Part shown: positions 38,495 through 50,999 of the stretch, piece by piece
Position numbering within the stretch: position 1 is the stretch's first letter
Layout of the letters: each line of letters starts with the position of its first letter
From: Entrophospora sp. SA101
Taxonomy: Eukaryota > Glomeromycota > Glomeromycetes > Entrophosporales > Entrophosporaceae
Length of the DNA stretch: 64,000 nucleotides
NCBI GenBank assembly: GCA_958430865.1
Contig: CAUDNR010004067.1
Span: forward strand, 34,548-98,547
Direction of reading: 5' to 3'
Notes under the pieces: generated by a model
Database searches by the model: none
What the model saw: the letters and a program-made list of their open reading frames with translations, nothing else
Told to the model about the DNA's origin: nothing
Position numbers and translations under genes: made by a program

Positions 38495-41231
38495 GTTTTT
38501 TTTTTTTTTAATTACAAATGAGTAAAAACTGTCAATTTTTATTTTGAGACCAGATAAATATTACATACAATATTACATTAATGTCAATCATTTAAGGGTG
38601 GAAGTGATCGATCCACAAAATAAAACTTTGTTACACACGATTTTATTTTGCAAAAACAGTTTGATGATCCCGGTTGTACAATTTTCTAACACTGAATTTA
38701 GTAAAGGAAAGAAAACATTGGAACATTGTATATATAATGCAAGTCACTTAGTCCCGTCCGCAACTTTCTATTGGTCGTGTAGATACTTCAAATCCTCCAA
38801 AAATGAAAATGCAACACCCCAAAATAAATCGTGTTTTTGAAGCCAAGAACTTCCTCCACAAAGTTACTATTTCATTTACCGAATTTATTATGTTTAGCCC
38901 TAAAATTGACGTGTTACACAAAAAATAATCAAAAATATCAAAAATAGTTTCAATCTTTTGTCACATGAATTTTCCAGATTAAGATGAATGAAAGAGAATT
39001 TATATTTGTTATCATCAATTAATACGCTCTCCTAAATAATAATTAGTGACAACTTGGTCTCCTCCGAAATGATCTGGATATTTTACATTGCTAAATTCTG
39101 GTGCAGCTGGTTGTGATTGTACTATTGCAGCCACCACTGTTGAAGTGCATTATTAAGGTTTTGTAAATCTGCTAGATCCATCAGGACCGGGCTTGTTGAT
39201 TCACTACTGGTTGATTTGAATTGAAAAAGTTTTCTAGACCTAGAGTAGAATCTCGTCTGAATTACTATCTGAATTTTCACTTATTTCCAAATTACTACTT
39301 TAATTATTATTTTCTTCACTTGTTTGTTTTGTAGAACTTGATAGAAATTAATTTAGATTTTTATGTTCAAAAATAATTAATAAAATAAAAACTTATAAAA
39401 TCATATGATAATGATTCTCACATGACTTTTATATGAACTTCTATTATAATGACAATCTCGTTATACTGACATTTTTTGCTTGCACATGGAGTGTCATTAT
39501 AACGGGAGTGACTCGTATTGCACAAAATTGGCGGTGTGGCACAGAAAGTTGTGGGACTAGGTGACTTGCACCATAACCACATGATATCATGTATCGGATT
39601 AGGATTTTTTAAAATTTTCGGACACATTAGAGCTTCAATTTCCGTAGTATGTAAACATAACTATACACAAAGTCCATTTCGACTTTTTTTGGATGGTCGA
39701 AATGGTTGAAAATAGTCTCAAATTTTTGATAAAATCTTAATAATTTTGGATAATAGTAACAGTCGAAATCTTGGATAGTCAAGATGATTTGTTATTATTA
39801 TGAATAATAAAATGATAATTAACATATCAGTTAAGTCAAAACGATACAGTCAAACCTCGTTTCAATGAATCTATGATGGTGTTATGTTGATGTGTTAACG
39901 TTACGGGCCCTTTAAAAACATTCAATCTGTTAATATTAATATTAATGGTTTTTCCACCCAGATTTGTAACGGGTTAATCCGTTAAAAATAACAAGTATTA
40001 TTATTAACAAGCAATATATATATATATTTAAAATATTTGAAACATTTGTTGTAAGAATTTAAAATAAAAGGTTTATTTATTTAGTTTTTATTTGAAGGAT
40101 GAATTGCTATTTATTTGAGCCATCGCGAGTAAAAACAGCACCACATTCTTTACCAACTTCATTTAAGACTGAATAACTAGCTCTTAAGGTTCTACCGTGG
40201 AATTTTTTCCCATGCTAATTTAAGCCAATTGCTTATTTTAACTAACTATAAAATACAAAATCATGCCTTATGTATTATTATTATCGACACTTGATGTTGT
40301 ACAGATTTTTTTTGTTGACGTGTTTTTTTTTTTTGGAAAACAAAGTGACAAAACGTGAGAATTATAGAAACTCAGGAAAAAAACTAATAGTTTGAAACTC
40401 AGTTACTTTGCCGAAACTTAATCACTGTGCCGAAACTCAATCACTGTGCCGAAACTATAATTTGTTGCAGAAACTTCAATTTTTGTTGAAATTATTTTAT
40501 AATGATTAGACATTTTCTTTTGAAAAAAATTAATTATACAAGAAATTTTATTATTATTGCAAAACATTTAATATTATTATTATGTAGAAGGTGTTATAAT
40601 TCTTTGGTTACATTGGTATCAACAAAGGGTAAGTTTGGTGTGGTGTTTGCTTTGGCAGATTTTGGTGTCGTTGGAAAATGCACTAGTTGAATACCATATT
40701 CTGGATCATTATCTTCTTAATCTAAGTCTGAAAATCCTCATTAGCTAAACACTCTTATTATTTCCACAAAAGCAAACAATGAATAGATTACCCAAAGAAC
40801 GCATTTTCTGATAATATATTTAGGAAGATACCCCGCACCATATTAAACATAGAATGAGAGCTTTATATGTAAGTGATTTATAACAATGAATTAACATAAC
40901 ATTTTTTTTGATAATGAAATTTTTTTTATTCTAGCCTTTAAATGATAAATACTGTATGTAAGTAAATGTATATCAAATGCTTTTAAACAAAATATGATTA
41001 GAAATTTATATTATATGGTGATATTTAATATGATTCTTTAAAATTGTAGAAATTGTAAAAGTACAATGTTAATATTGAACATAATTTTACATAATTGAAA
41101 ATGATCATTGAAATGATATTTGGGACATGTTGCAAGTGAAATTTGTATTACCAAGAATTTCAGGATCAAAATTTAGTTATCGTTTTATTATTGCATTTTC
41201 TTTAATTTGGTAGATATTTATTTTCAAAGTA

Positions 41232-42282
41232 CACTATAACCTTCGTTTCAACGGAATGGTTGGACACATAAGAAAATTTCATTTAAAATCCGTTGAAACG
41301 AAATTACTATTACTATTACTAATACTAATCTAGAGTTGGCACCCGTAATGCAAAATTACGGTATTACGGTGTTGCAAACTCGTATTGCAACAATACAACA
41401 TTGGAGGGTCGGTGTTGCAACTAACCGTAATGTTGTAATATTTATTATACAAATAAAAAGTATGAACTTTACTTTTCTAATTATATCATTTATTTTCTCC
41501 CACGAATATAATAATTAAAGATGACTGATAACAAAAATAAACTTGGAACAAAATATAGTGATACTTGGGAATATTTTACACGTGGTAATCATTTTGGTAA
41601 TGGACATTACCAAGTTACGTGTAAGCCATGTTTGTCATTTTTTTAAAGATGCCCGACCATATCTCATGTTTCTCAATGTTCAAAAGCATCTGAACTACCA
41701 AAAATGAAGTAAATAAATTGATTTTACAAAGTCGACATTTTCTAAACAAGGATAAACTCCTGGACATTCTGGACAGCGTCATATTGATGGTTATTTTTGT
41801 TCAGTTTTTTTAGAAGAATCATGCATAAAACAATCGATAAAGCTTTAGTTATGATGTTTATTATGTGTGCGTTACCTTTATGCCTTGTAGAAACCCCATT
41901 TTTTATTGAATATCAACCACCTTCAAGAAAAGCGATATAGGCGAAAATGGAGATCCACATGCTTATTTACCCCAATTAGATGATGAATAGATAAACGAAT
42001 TCAAAATTTTTTTTTGTGTTTATGTTTATAATAATAATAATGTTTTTAAAAGCGGTCTAACTGCATCGTATAATATGTAAAGTTACAGGTATGTTGCAAC
42101 ATTACAGGTATGTTGTAACATTACGGTTTTGTTGCAACAAAAGAAACATATTGTTGCAAAATCGCAACATTTGATATTTGATTACGGGGGACAAGCTTAT
42201 ACTAATCGCGTTTCAACAGAATTTTATATGTTTTCATGAGATGCAAATTTAATTATAATCCGTTGAAACAAGGGTTATAATG
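41232..42282. mobile_element. Pogo-like MITE with nested hAT element, copy 2
   Basis: Second-block copy of 18430-19480. The hAET-type inner element lies at 41331-42199, with its TACTAATC target duplication at 41323-41330 and 42200-42207. The shared insertion shows that the nesting preceded the segmental duplication. Confidence 0.7.
41521..41646 (+). pseudogene. BED zinc-finger remnant, copy 2
   Basis: Identical to 18719-18844: 41 codons with W-x2-F and CxxC of a BED finger, then a stop. Confidence 0.65.
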
Positions 42283-42771
42283 TATTGCTAAAATTCAGGA
42301 ATCAAAAAATATTCATCATAGGGAGTTTCTTTTTCCGGTTGAAGCTGATTTTAGGTTGTGAAATAAATATGTGGTGATGATTATGTATTTGATATAATCA
42401 TTAATCATTTTTATATCATGATATCCTTCAATTAGCAGAATCAAATATCGAGAGATAATTAAATCAGAAAAGCTATTTTTAATTGATGAAAAGATCATCA
42501 AGTCATTTTATACAAGTCAAGCATTCGGCTAATTCATTAAAAGCTTCCATTAAATGAATCAAACGAACAGGCTGATATTTTGATTAATAATAATTTATTG
42601 TTTTGGTTAAATATTATTTCAACATTTATTTTTTAGTTTTACTTTGATAAGCGGTTTTGGTGGCAATGGTAGCAGTAATAATGAAGAGAGGATCAATTAG
42701 AAATTTTTTAAATTACAAATTTTAAGTAACATTAATTATTTGAAAACAATATTATTAATACTAAAAAAAAT

Positions 42772-42966
42772 TTAAATTTCAAAGTAATATTCTAAAATTT
42801 TCATTAGTATTTCTTCTGGGAAATCTATAATTAATCTGTCAGCACTTAATGTAATCTCGTAATTGTCACCATAGTCATCGTATAACAGAGTATGATTTAC
42901 TGCTTTCCCTTTGAAACTTATTATGTGCAATTCTTCATTATCAGATTTGTATGTTCTTGCTGACAT
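42772..42966 (-). pseudogene. F-box-like fragment, copy 2
   Basis: Identical to 19970-20164, ending in the truncated F-box-like FPEEILMKILEYY. Confidence 0.35.
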
Positions 42967-43869
42967 ACATTCTGATCTTAAAACGTATATATTATGTTAA
43001 CCAATTTAAAGGTTAACCATAGTAAAGCTTCATGCCGAGGGGTCGGGCATCCCCGAACCTGCCTAATTAACATTTAATTTAAGCATTGTAATATCTTTAA
43101 AAATATAAAATCTTTCGAAATTTAAAATTTTATAAATGAGGAGTATGCTGGTGCTTGCCTTTTCAGATTGTCATTAATTTTAAATTTTTTTTCTTTAGGA
43201 CTGGTAAAACACAAAAAAAAATATCAGTTTTAATTCAACTAGAGTGACGACAACCACCATTCTTATGATAAAACTTACCTTCTTCTGACTTCATATTGTT
43301 CTGTTTTTCTTTTTTTGTTATCCTTTTTGTTCGGCACTTTTAAAAATTAAAACAAGATTTTATTTGAGTGAGTGTGAGTGAGTGAGGTTAAATTTATATG
43401 TTCGCAGAGTTTTTTTTCAGGGAAAAATATTAAAGGACTATTTACACGGATTGATTTTATTCCTGCACGGTGACTTTCTTTAGATGGTATGAAGGAGTAT
43501 GTTAACAGACTATTGCGAGGTTTTGTTGGACTATTAAACATGTCCTGTATAAACGAAGTTTAAATTATTGGGAAAATCAAAAGAGAAATATGCGAGAGTA
43601 TAAAACTATAAAATAAAGGATATATGTTATATCTTGTCTGTAAATTTTTTACCTTATATTGATATATCATAGCCAGGAACTTGAGAAAATTTCTAACTTC
43701 TTATACCGAAAACTTATTATTTATATAATGTATTTTGGAATCCTTATAAAAATAAAAATAGCAATTGACCCGCCAGTATGCCACAACCTTGTAGCTTGAA
43801 GCCTTAATCCGAGACGTAGGATTCCAAATACTTGAAGTTTTTTTATTCTTTCTCCTTCATAGTTCACAC

Positions 43870-44023
43870 CAGGGTCGGCAAATTGACTGGTCCATTGAGA
43901 ACTGATGGATTTTGGACTGGTTCATTGCGATTAATAAAATACTAAATATGGTTAAGGTATTACACTAATGGACCCAATGGACCACCAATAGACAATCAAT
44001 GGACCGCACATTTGCCAACCCTG
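43870..44023. mobile_element. hAT-like MITE, copy 2
   Basis: Identical to 21068-21221, with CAGGGT-type inverted ends and a decayed GTTCA target duplication. Confidence 0.6.
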
Positions 44024-44037
44024 GTTCAATTGAAACA

Positions 44038-44309
44038 CTAATGATATTTACCTCTAAAGGATTTTTTTATTAATTCTTGTACATTTCTCCTTATAGAAGT
44101 ACCTAGCAGTTTGAGACTGCCAGTAAGGTGCAATTCCTTAACTGCAATCTTTTTTAACATGATAAATGAAGTTAGTAAAAAATTAAGGTAATGATGAACA
44201 ATATTTAATTCACCTTCTCCTTTTCACGTATAATTTCGCTCCAATATGGTTTTAATCCACCGTTTTGACGTTCAGCTTTAATCTTTTGCAGATGTAGAAA
44301 TTTAAACAT
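44038..44309 (-). CDS. 68-residue two-exon protein, copy 2
   Basis: Identical to 21236-21507. Exons 44309-44214 and 44148-44038. Basic small protein of unknown family. Confidence 0.45.
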
Positions 44310-45005
44310 GCGAGTAATGTAAAAGGTGTGATAACAAAACATTATAAACGAAGTAACAGGTAAAAAAAAAATTTGTCGGCTGTTAGATCTAAAACAATAT
44401 TAAAAATCGAACTACTTAGAAAATAAAAATACCTTTGTAACCTGTAAAATACTCGATATTCATTTCTACTATTTCTACTATATAAATTTATATGTGAAAT
44501 TGACGTGTTGTTTGTTATTGTAAACATTTTTTACAGCATAGTGGAAATTTGAAATGTTACACTAATTTTTTATATTGTGCAACGTAGCTTTACAATAAAC
44601 GGCAAACATTCTGGCAATAAAAAGTAAGTGATAAAATGGATTTGAATTGGATCTGAACTTGATCTCCAATTTAGAGAAGTTTCAGGAGCAACGAGTTCTG
44701 TATGACATTTCGCGTAGCAACAAACTTCCGCTATGCTATTTTTTACCAGGTCCGTGTTACGCAATCGATTTTAATGCACAGGTCACGAGGATCACAGTCC
44801 AGAAAAGTCTTGGTCAATTTTCTCTTTTGTAAATAAAAATTCTTCCCAAAAGTTGTTTTTTTTTTTTACTCAATGACTTTGAAAAAAATCTATCTAATGA
44901 TCCGATATTAGAATAAAAAAAAAAATTTAATGGTCACAATGCCAGTTTCCAATTGCAGAATGCCTTTACATTGACACTTTGAAAATTGACAGAGATGTTG
45001 AGATG

Positions 45006-45887
45006 TTATAAATGAGTACAAGAGGTTAAAATCAAAAAGCAAAAAGGGATTAAAAAAATTGAGTCAATGATAATTTTTTCCTTTGAAAAAGCAAAAACAT
45101 AACTGTAATGAGCAGTGGCATCAATACTGCAATATTGTGTTTTATCCTTTGAATAATTTTGATTAACTAATTTTCTTTGTTCTTTAGCCAATGAGAATTG
45201 TTATTCGCACCTCCATTTTTGTCATTCGCACCCCTCCCGTGACTAAGACAAAGATGAACCAATAAAATCATCACATTTTAAAGCCATTCATTGGTCACAT
45301 TACTACACTTAGTCACGGGAGGGGTGCGAATAACAAAAATGGGGGTACGAATAACAATTCCCTATTTTTATTATAATAATTTTTTTCTAATTTGGCCTTG
45401 GACAGATGTTATTTAAATCCTTTGAGTAATTCTTCAGCTTCTTCTTCTTGGCGAGCATTGTAATGTAAACCATTTTGAAAATGTTGGCAAGCATCACACA
45501 AGTCAGTTCTTGGACTCATAATTTGAATCTCTGGTGCAGTTGATGTCTTAATTTTCTGAAGGCATTATATTTCAAAGATTTCAATTTGCTATCTTCTTCT
45601 ATATCAGCCAGAAAATACCTGTGCGCAGATTTATGGCTCATTTCAGATGGTAAGAATGTAACTTATTGAGTTATTCTATTGTTACTTCTCCCTGGGCTTG
45701 GCAAACCATGAACTTTAACATAATTTTTCAGAAATTCTTTACTATTTCTGCAACATTTTTGTCAATCACCATTTTAGTTTTACATTGAGGCATCTTTTTA
45801 ATATTACCATGAACTCTTGTTAAAAGACCATGGTTTATCAGATGATTTCTGATAATTTAAAATAAGTTCTACCAATCCCTAACATAT
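45006..45887 (-). pseudogene. Degenerate transposon-type ORF split by a MITE, copy 2
   Basis: Identical to 22204-23085. The MITE occupies 45193-45362 within it. Confidence 0.5.
45193..45362. mobile_element. MITE with long terminal inverted repeats, copy 2
   Basis: Identical to 22391-22560, with arms at 45193-45247 and 45308-45362. Confidence 0.8.
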
Positions 45888-46484
45888 TAAAATAAGTTCC
45901 TTGGCAAAGGAGTGTAGTGAAAAAGGACAGGGGACGGATTTCTGCGCCTTCACCACGCCACACCTGTTACCATCCTTTTCTAGTATTAATGGGCCTTGAA
46001 AAGGACGGTGTGTTGAACCCATCCCCAGTATCCCAAGAGAAATTGGGAAAATTTGGTCAACCTCCCCATGAAAAATAATTATGACCTAGCTTATCATCAT
46101 TAATAATCAAAATGAGAAAAGACAATTTAAAAAGCAAACAATAAATGAAATAATAACAAGTTAATAAAAAATTGACTACCTTTACCAATGAATTTTTCCA
46201 TACATTGTTGATCATAAACAGAAAATGTTATTATTGCTTTAACAAATCATGTGTATTGATTTATATTTTTTATAAATGTAAAAATTTACTTAATTTCTTC
46301 TGAATAGATTATAACAAGAAGATTAATTATATTTTTATTATTTATATATTATTATATTATTATGTATTTTTAACATAAAAAGGATTATCCTCTAAGAAGT
46401 TTTACAGGCTTTCTATTTTAGTCCTTGTTAAGTCATACACCCAAGGTTGCCAATTTATGTGTTCATAATTTACCCGAGACAAGT

Positions 46485-47560
46485 ACTGATAATAGAAACA
46501 TTAGCCTTATGTACCAACTTTTAAAATATGAGATACAGCTCACCACATTTTGTTGGATAAATTCTATTTCATAATTTTTTTGTGTAATCCAATAAATAGT
46601 AAAAGTAGAATTGATGATTAAAGAAATAATTAAAGTACCTGCTCAAAAATACTTATATAATTTATCTTGTTGAAAAGTAACTCTATTTTTCAAAATAATC
46701 AATTTTTGAAACTTAAAAAAATTAATTTGATATAATGATTACATTAAGGTAAAATAACAATTTGTAAAATGTTACCTACAAGAACAAAAAAAGTTGTGAC
46801 TTTAAATTAATACAAAAGAATTTTAAATTGCGTACAAACCTATCCCCGTCAATAAGATTACAAAAGTGCACCAATGTATTTAAACATTGCTTGATTAACC
46901 TTGAAGCATGTAATGGCGTGATTGGTCCAGCCTTGGATTCCATGCAATTTTTTTATTGTATATTTTAATCATTTCCTTGTATGTAAATGACTCTATATAC
47001 TAATATTCATGATGGTCATGATTGTTATTCAATACATTTGATATCATAATTGGCATAACAAACAATTGCATCACCCAGGTGGTAATAACATCAAGGCCAT
47101 GCAGAAATGAAACTTTTAACAATGTGTGTCTACCCAGATCTCTGGGATTCACAAAATAAATTATTTTTCCTGATTATCAAATTATGGTTTCTTATGGATA
47201 ATAAATCTGATGTTAATTGCAGGAGTCAGATTTAATTAAAGTTTCCTATAACAAACTTTGCACAACGGGCGTTTACACACCGCCCCATTCCTATGAAATT
47301 TTTTCCACAGGTGAGACACTTGCAATTTTGAAGCCTTTGGACAAAACTTTCCCTATCTTCTCCTCAGACCAGGCTGGATGTTGTCATATGAGCATTGATG
47401 ATTGGCATTTGTGTGACGATTGCTTTGAGTCCCTGGTTGCTATTTTTATTGGTGGCACGCCTACTCACCAACAACCCTGCCCCCATTTAAAAAATCAAAT
47501 TCAGTTGATCAAATAAAAATTAAAGACAAACAGAAAATTTGGGAATGATTAATTTATATA
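46485..47560. other. Unique region right of the duplication, no firm gene
   Basis: AT-rich to about 47050, then of more balanced composition. An open frame at 47217-47516 starts at TTG after an acceptor-like TTAATTGCAG. It contains a Cys/His-rich stretch (CCHMSIDDWHLCDDC), but I cannot identify it and see no partner exon. It may be part of the same decayed repeat family as the next segment. Confidence 0.3.
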
Positions 47561-48020
47561 ATATACCAAACGAAATTTGATCCATTTTGTTTTACGGCTT
47601 TCCTCCTAACATCAGGGCTACCAACCTGTTCTGAATTTGCGACTTCTTGTGCTTGAAACGAGTTGCAGATCCTCGTTGCTTTGATGCTTATGCTTGGTTG
47701 CAGAGCCATCCTTAGGATTGTTGCGGGAAAACTTTTGGGCTTTCTCACTGGTCTGGTGCTGTGAGGGAAGATTAGTGAAAAAGTCATTGACGATGATGAA
47801 CCCTTTGATAAACCCCAGAGCCATGCCCCCCACCCCTGGAACTCAGCGCATCATTGTATTCATCGCAGGGTGCAGGTCAGATTAGCCTTTTGAACATAAG
47901 GAAAATCTGAGAGAATGACTGTAAAGTGTTTCAAGGTAGCATACACTTGCTAATTTTCCGATAATTAAACATTGCATATCGCAATGTTTCATATTCAATG
48001 GTGTGCTGTAATTAAATATT
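47561..48020 (+). repeat. Dispersed repeat with conserved reading frame, left inverted copy
   Basis: The part 47750-48010 is the reverse complement of 50722-50995, diverged but alignable throughout; a shorter diverged copy lies at about 300-428. Translated in corresponding frames, both long copies keep CCEGRLVK and a similar spacing of RA..P..G motifs, so the ancestral element was probably coding. This copy has stops. Composition from 47560 to 47880 is richer in GC than the surroundings. Confidence 0.55.
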
Positions 48021-48370
48021 TATAATAATATTAATATTATTACTGATTACGACTACAAAAGGCAAAATACCATTCATTTACCATCTTCGTAAGGATCTTA
48101 TTTCCCAGCAAGAGTTGTTCCGCATTTTGGTTTCAATTAAAATATTTATAAACTAAAGAACATACATATCATCAATACAAGTAAAAAAAAAGTACCTCTG
48201 GTTAATTATTATCGTGCCAACAAAATCTCGCTCGTCTTAAGGTTTTCTCAGCTGGGCACAACCGATAGCGAAATAACATCGTTTTGTCATTGAAAATATA
48301 TATTGTTTTAAAATAAAACAAAGATTCCATATCGGGGCTTTATTCGTAATACAAATTCTTATTCGACGTA

Positions 48371-48545
48371 TTACTTTGCCGACAATCACTTTGCCGACAA
48401 TCATTTTGCCGACAGTCATTTACCGACAACACGTGGCGCGCCATTTTAGCATTTTATTAGTTGCTTGATTATGTGGAGATTAAATGTAAACCCCGAGTTG
48501 TCGGTAAAATGAACTGTCGGTAAAATGATTGTCGGTAAAAATGAA
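48371..48545. repeat. Iteron-like array in two opposed arms
   Basis: The left arm 48371-48430 holds four units of TTTGCCGACAATCA type. The right arm 48497-48545 holds three units of TGTCGGTAAAATGA type, the same motif in reverse complement. A GC-rich GTGGCGCGCCATT lies between. This layout would fold into a branched hairpin and resembles subterminal repeats of a DNA transposon, where transposase binds. Confidence 0.7.
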
Positions 48546-48726
48546 TGCCTCCCCTTTAAAAATTCGAATTAAAAAATCTATTCGATCTATATATTAAAAT
48601 TATTCATTATAACAAGATAATATAAACAATAATTATATTTATAATCTATATTACTACTATAATTGCTAGTATTATGACTTAAGGAAAATGTTAGCTACTA
48701 CTAATTATTATTATCACTATATTCAA

Positions 48727-49190
48727 GGACTAAGGAAAAATAGATTGATAAAAAAATTTTAATTGGATTGAATTATTCGAACTATTATTATTAATTTTAT
48801 TACCAAGATAATGATTTAATGCTAATTGGTTTGTTGAAGAATCATTCCTTACACGTTTAATTGATCTAACAGAAGTAGAAGTTCCTGAAAAAATATTATC
48901 AGTATTGCCTAAAACAATTGATAAAAATATAGATAGAAACATGTAAATAAATATATATGTACATATATAAAAAAGAAAACTCTCATGTATTAAATTGGTA
49001 AATATTTACTAGATCTTTTTGTGATTCTTTTTGTTTGATTATTTCAAGATGATTTTCTACAAATTCAATTTTATCAGAATAGCAAGCTTTAAAATTTTCA
49101 CAATCTAACAAGTGTTTCCCGATGCTGTTCACAGTGTTTGAAATTTATATAAAACTTCACAATAATTTTATCAAATTCTTGGAATTCATC
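48727..49190 (-). pseudogene. BED/hAT-like fragment fused to a Crinkler relic
   Basis: The minus strand reads, in broken frames, GKHLLDCENFKACYSDKIEF, then VENHLEIIKQKESQKD. After a GTAAAT-type donor and TTTTAG acceptor it continues SVRSIKRVRNDSS and NQLALNHYLG. The pattern resembles the end of a BED finger and the linker of hAT-type proteins. It lies directly downstream of the Crinkler-type relic in the same orientation. Confidence 0.35.
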
Positions 49191-50087
49191 TTTCTTTATG
49201 CTTTTTGGTGATAAAGCGATCACTGTTTTTGCCTCAACATCCTCAGATTTATGACACCATCTGCTAGGTACCATGTTTCACTAGATCTGAAGCAATCTGA
49301 GAAGTCATGTGAACTTCCAACATCAATTCCACCTTTATCAAAGCAATAGAATTTCTGACTTTTCTTGTAATATTTTCACATTCATACAATAGTCGGATCA
49401 AGAAATAAACCAAAAAGCACGATTTACCTACACCTGATGTTCCAGTGACAATGAACTTATGACAGGAACCAGTTGATGAATTATTGATCAATAGATGATA
49501 AATGTCCTTGTATTCTTCTCTCACATATAATGCTGGCCTATTAATAACTGGGAACGATCTGTCATTAGGGCTCTTTATAATATTTTGTAAATTCATTTCT
49601 GAGATTTCCCCCAATTCTTCAGGTTTTTAAAAAAGGATACACAAAATGTAAAAGTTAAGAGCCAAATATGATAAACTTGATAAAATATTTGCAAATAATT
49701 GTTACCTTTATCTTGTGATAACTTCAATTGCTTCACTAAATCAATGATATTCTCGAATGATGGATCTGATAAGTGAAGAAAGATAATAAAAAAATTGTTA
49801 GCTCACAACACATTCTACACATCCTTGTTATTAAAGCTTACCTATCAATTTTTCTTTGTTGGGTTTAGTAGAAAGAGTTCGTTTTTCTGGTAGATTCCCT
49901 TTACCTTCAATCTAAATATGTATTAGAAAATTTGATTTAATTGATGAAGAGTGAACCTTTTAACTATATATATATGAATATAGTGTAAAAGATATTTGTA
50001 AAAAAGCAATCAATAATATGAATGTATTTAAAAACAAACCTGCCCTCTAAGTCGAATTATTTCTTTACTTAAATCATTAGATCATTT
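49191..50087 (-). pseudogene. Crinkler/RHS-type P-loop protein, broken
   Basis: The exons 50078-50040, 49911-49842, 49765-49706 and 49616-49264 join in phase. They read a Lys-rich lead, then NRPALYVREEYKDIYHLL and the Walker A motif GTSGVGKS in KFIVTGTSGVGKSCFLVYFL. This is the NTPase core of the Crinkler (CRN)/RHS-like family, which is expanded in these fungi. After a TAG at 49264 the family signature WYLADGV appears in another frame, and EAKTVIALSPKS in a third, so at least two frameshifts occurred. At the 5' end two in-frame stops (TAA about 50096-50098, TGA about 50087-50089) precede SNDLSKEIIRLRGQ. The upstream part lies in the 479-bp repeat that also occurs at 62831-63309. Confidence 0.65.
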
Positions 50088-50097
50088 CTTCAATTAG

Positions 50098-50576
50098 TAC
50101 GATTCAATTCGTAATTTATCTGATATGATTTTGAATTTTTAATATATCTCGTTCTCCATTTACTTCATTCAATACGGTTTTAATTTTATCATTGTCTACA
50201 CTATTTTAAAAAAAATCAAAATTTATTACTAGAACTAGAGTGACGACGAGTGGTGATAACCACCACCATCCTTAAAACACTTATGCCTTTGCTTCTCCTT
50301 TATTGTCCTCTCTGTTTCTTTTATTTTTGTTTTGTTTATACATTTTGATTAAAAGAAAAAATAAAAATTAGTTAAAAAAACACACGTAAATAAAATAAAT
50401 TATTATTATTGGCACTTGGTGTCGCACAAGGACTGTTTTTGGGACAGACGCGATATTTTTCTTTTTGGAAAAACAATCTTATTTTGACAAGATGACAAAA
50501 CGTGGTTCTCCTAAAGAAGACGTGTTAATGACAGAGGTACACTTTTTTTTTAATTTGCATTGTCTTTTTTGGTTAT
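50098..50576. repeat. 479-bp direct repeat, copy A (5' end of the Crinkler-type gene)
   Basis: This matches 62831-63309 at a constant offset of 12,733, with no difference that I can see. On the minus strand it covers the promoter-side DNA, a candidate short first exon (MYKQNKNKRNRED) and part of a later exon of the gene that continues at 50087. Diverged relatives occur at 17472-17560 and 20437-20545 and in the second block. Confidence 0.85.
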
Positions 50577-50721
50577 TATAAATATTATAATTGAAATCAA
50601 AACGTGGAGCATATCATTGCTGGGTAATTATAAGATCCTTGTCAAGATGACAACGAATGAACGATTGGCATTTTGCTTTGCATAATCAATAATATTAATA
50701 TTATTGATAATAAATAATTAC

Positions 50722-50999
50722 AAGATGTCAAGGCAGCACAACTGAAACAATTCAATATGCAATGTTTGATTATCGAAAATTGGCAGATGTTGAAGCACAC
50801 ACACTGCCTTGAACACTTTACAGTCATTCTCACGTATTCCTTGTGTACACAAGGCTAATATGACTTGCGACCCCTCGATGTTACAATGATGCAACTGAAT
50901 TCCAGAGGAAGGACGCAAAGCCCTGGAGTTTAGCAAGACTGCGCCAATTGTTAATGACACTTTCACTAATCTTCCCTCACAGCACAGCATAGTGTACAT
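50722..50999 (-). repeat. Dispersed repeat with conserved reading frame, right inverted copy
   Basis: This is the inverted partner of 47750-48010. The minus-strand frame 50999-50718 is open for 93 codons, from MYTMLCCEGRLVK to QTLHIELFQLCCLDIL. The other copies keep recognisable parts of the same frame. I do not know the family. A multicopy coding element is more likely than a host gene. Confidence 0.5.

Larger units (their letters stand above)
24868..46484 (+). repeat. 21.6-kb segmental duplication, copy 2
   Basis: This is the partner of 2066-23682 at +22,802 bp. The right edge is sharp at GACAAGT (46478-46484), after which the sequence differs completely from what follows copy 1. All introns, microsatellites and transposon insertions are shared at the same coordinates, so they predate the duplication. 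Confidence 0.95.

Noticed and set aside
47217..47516. 99-codon Cys/His-containing frame
   Set aside because: TTG start, no partner exon and no recognisable zinc-finger spacing. Kept only as part of the region description.
48371..48545. CRISPR-like array
   Set aside because: Units are adjacent without spacers, face each other in two arms, and the host is eukaryotic.
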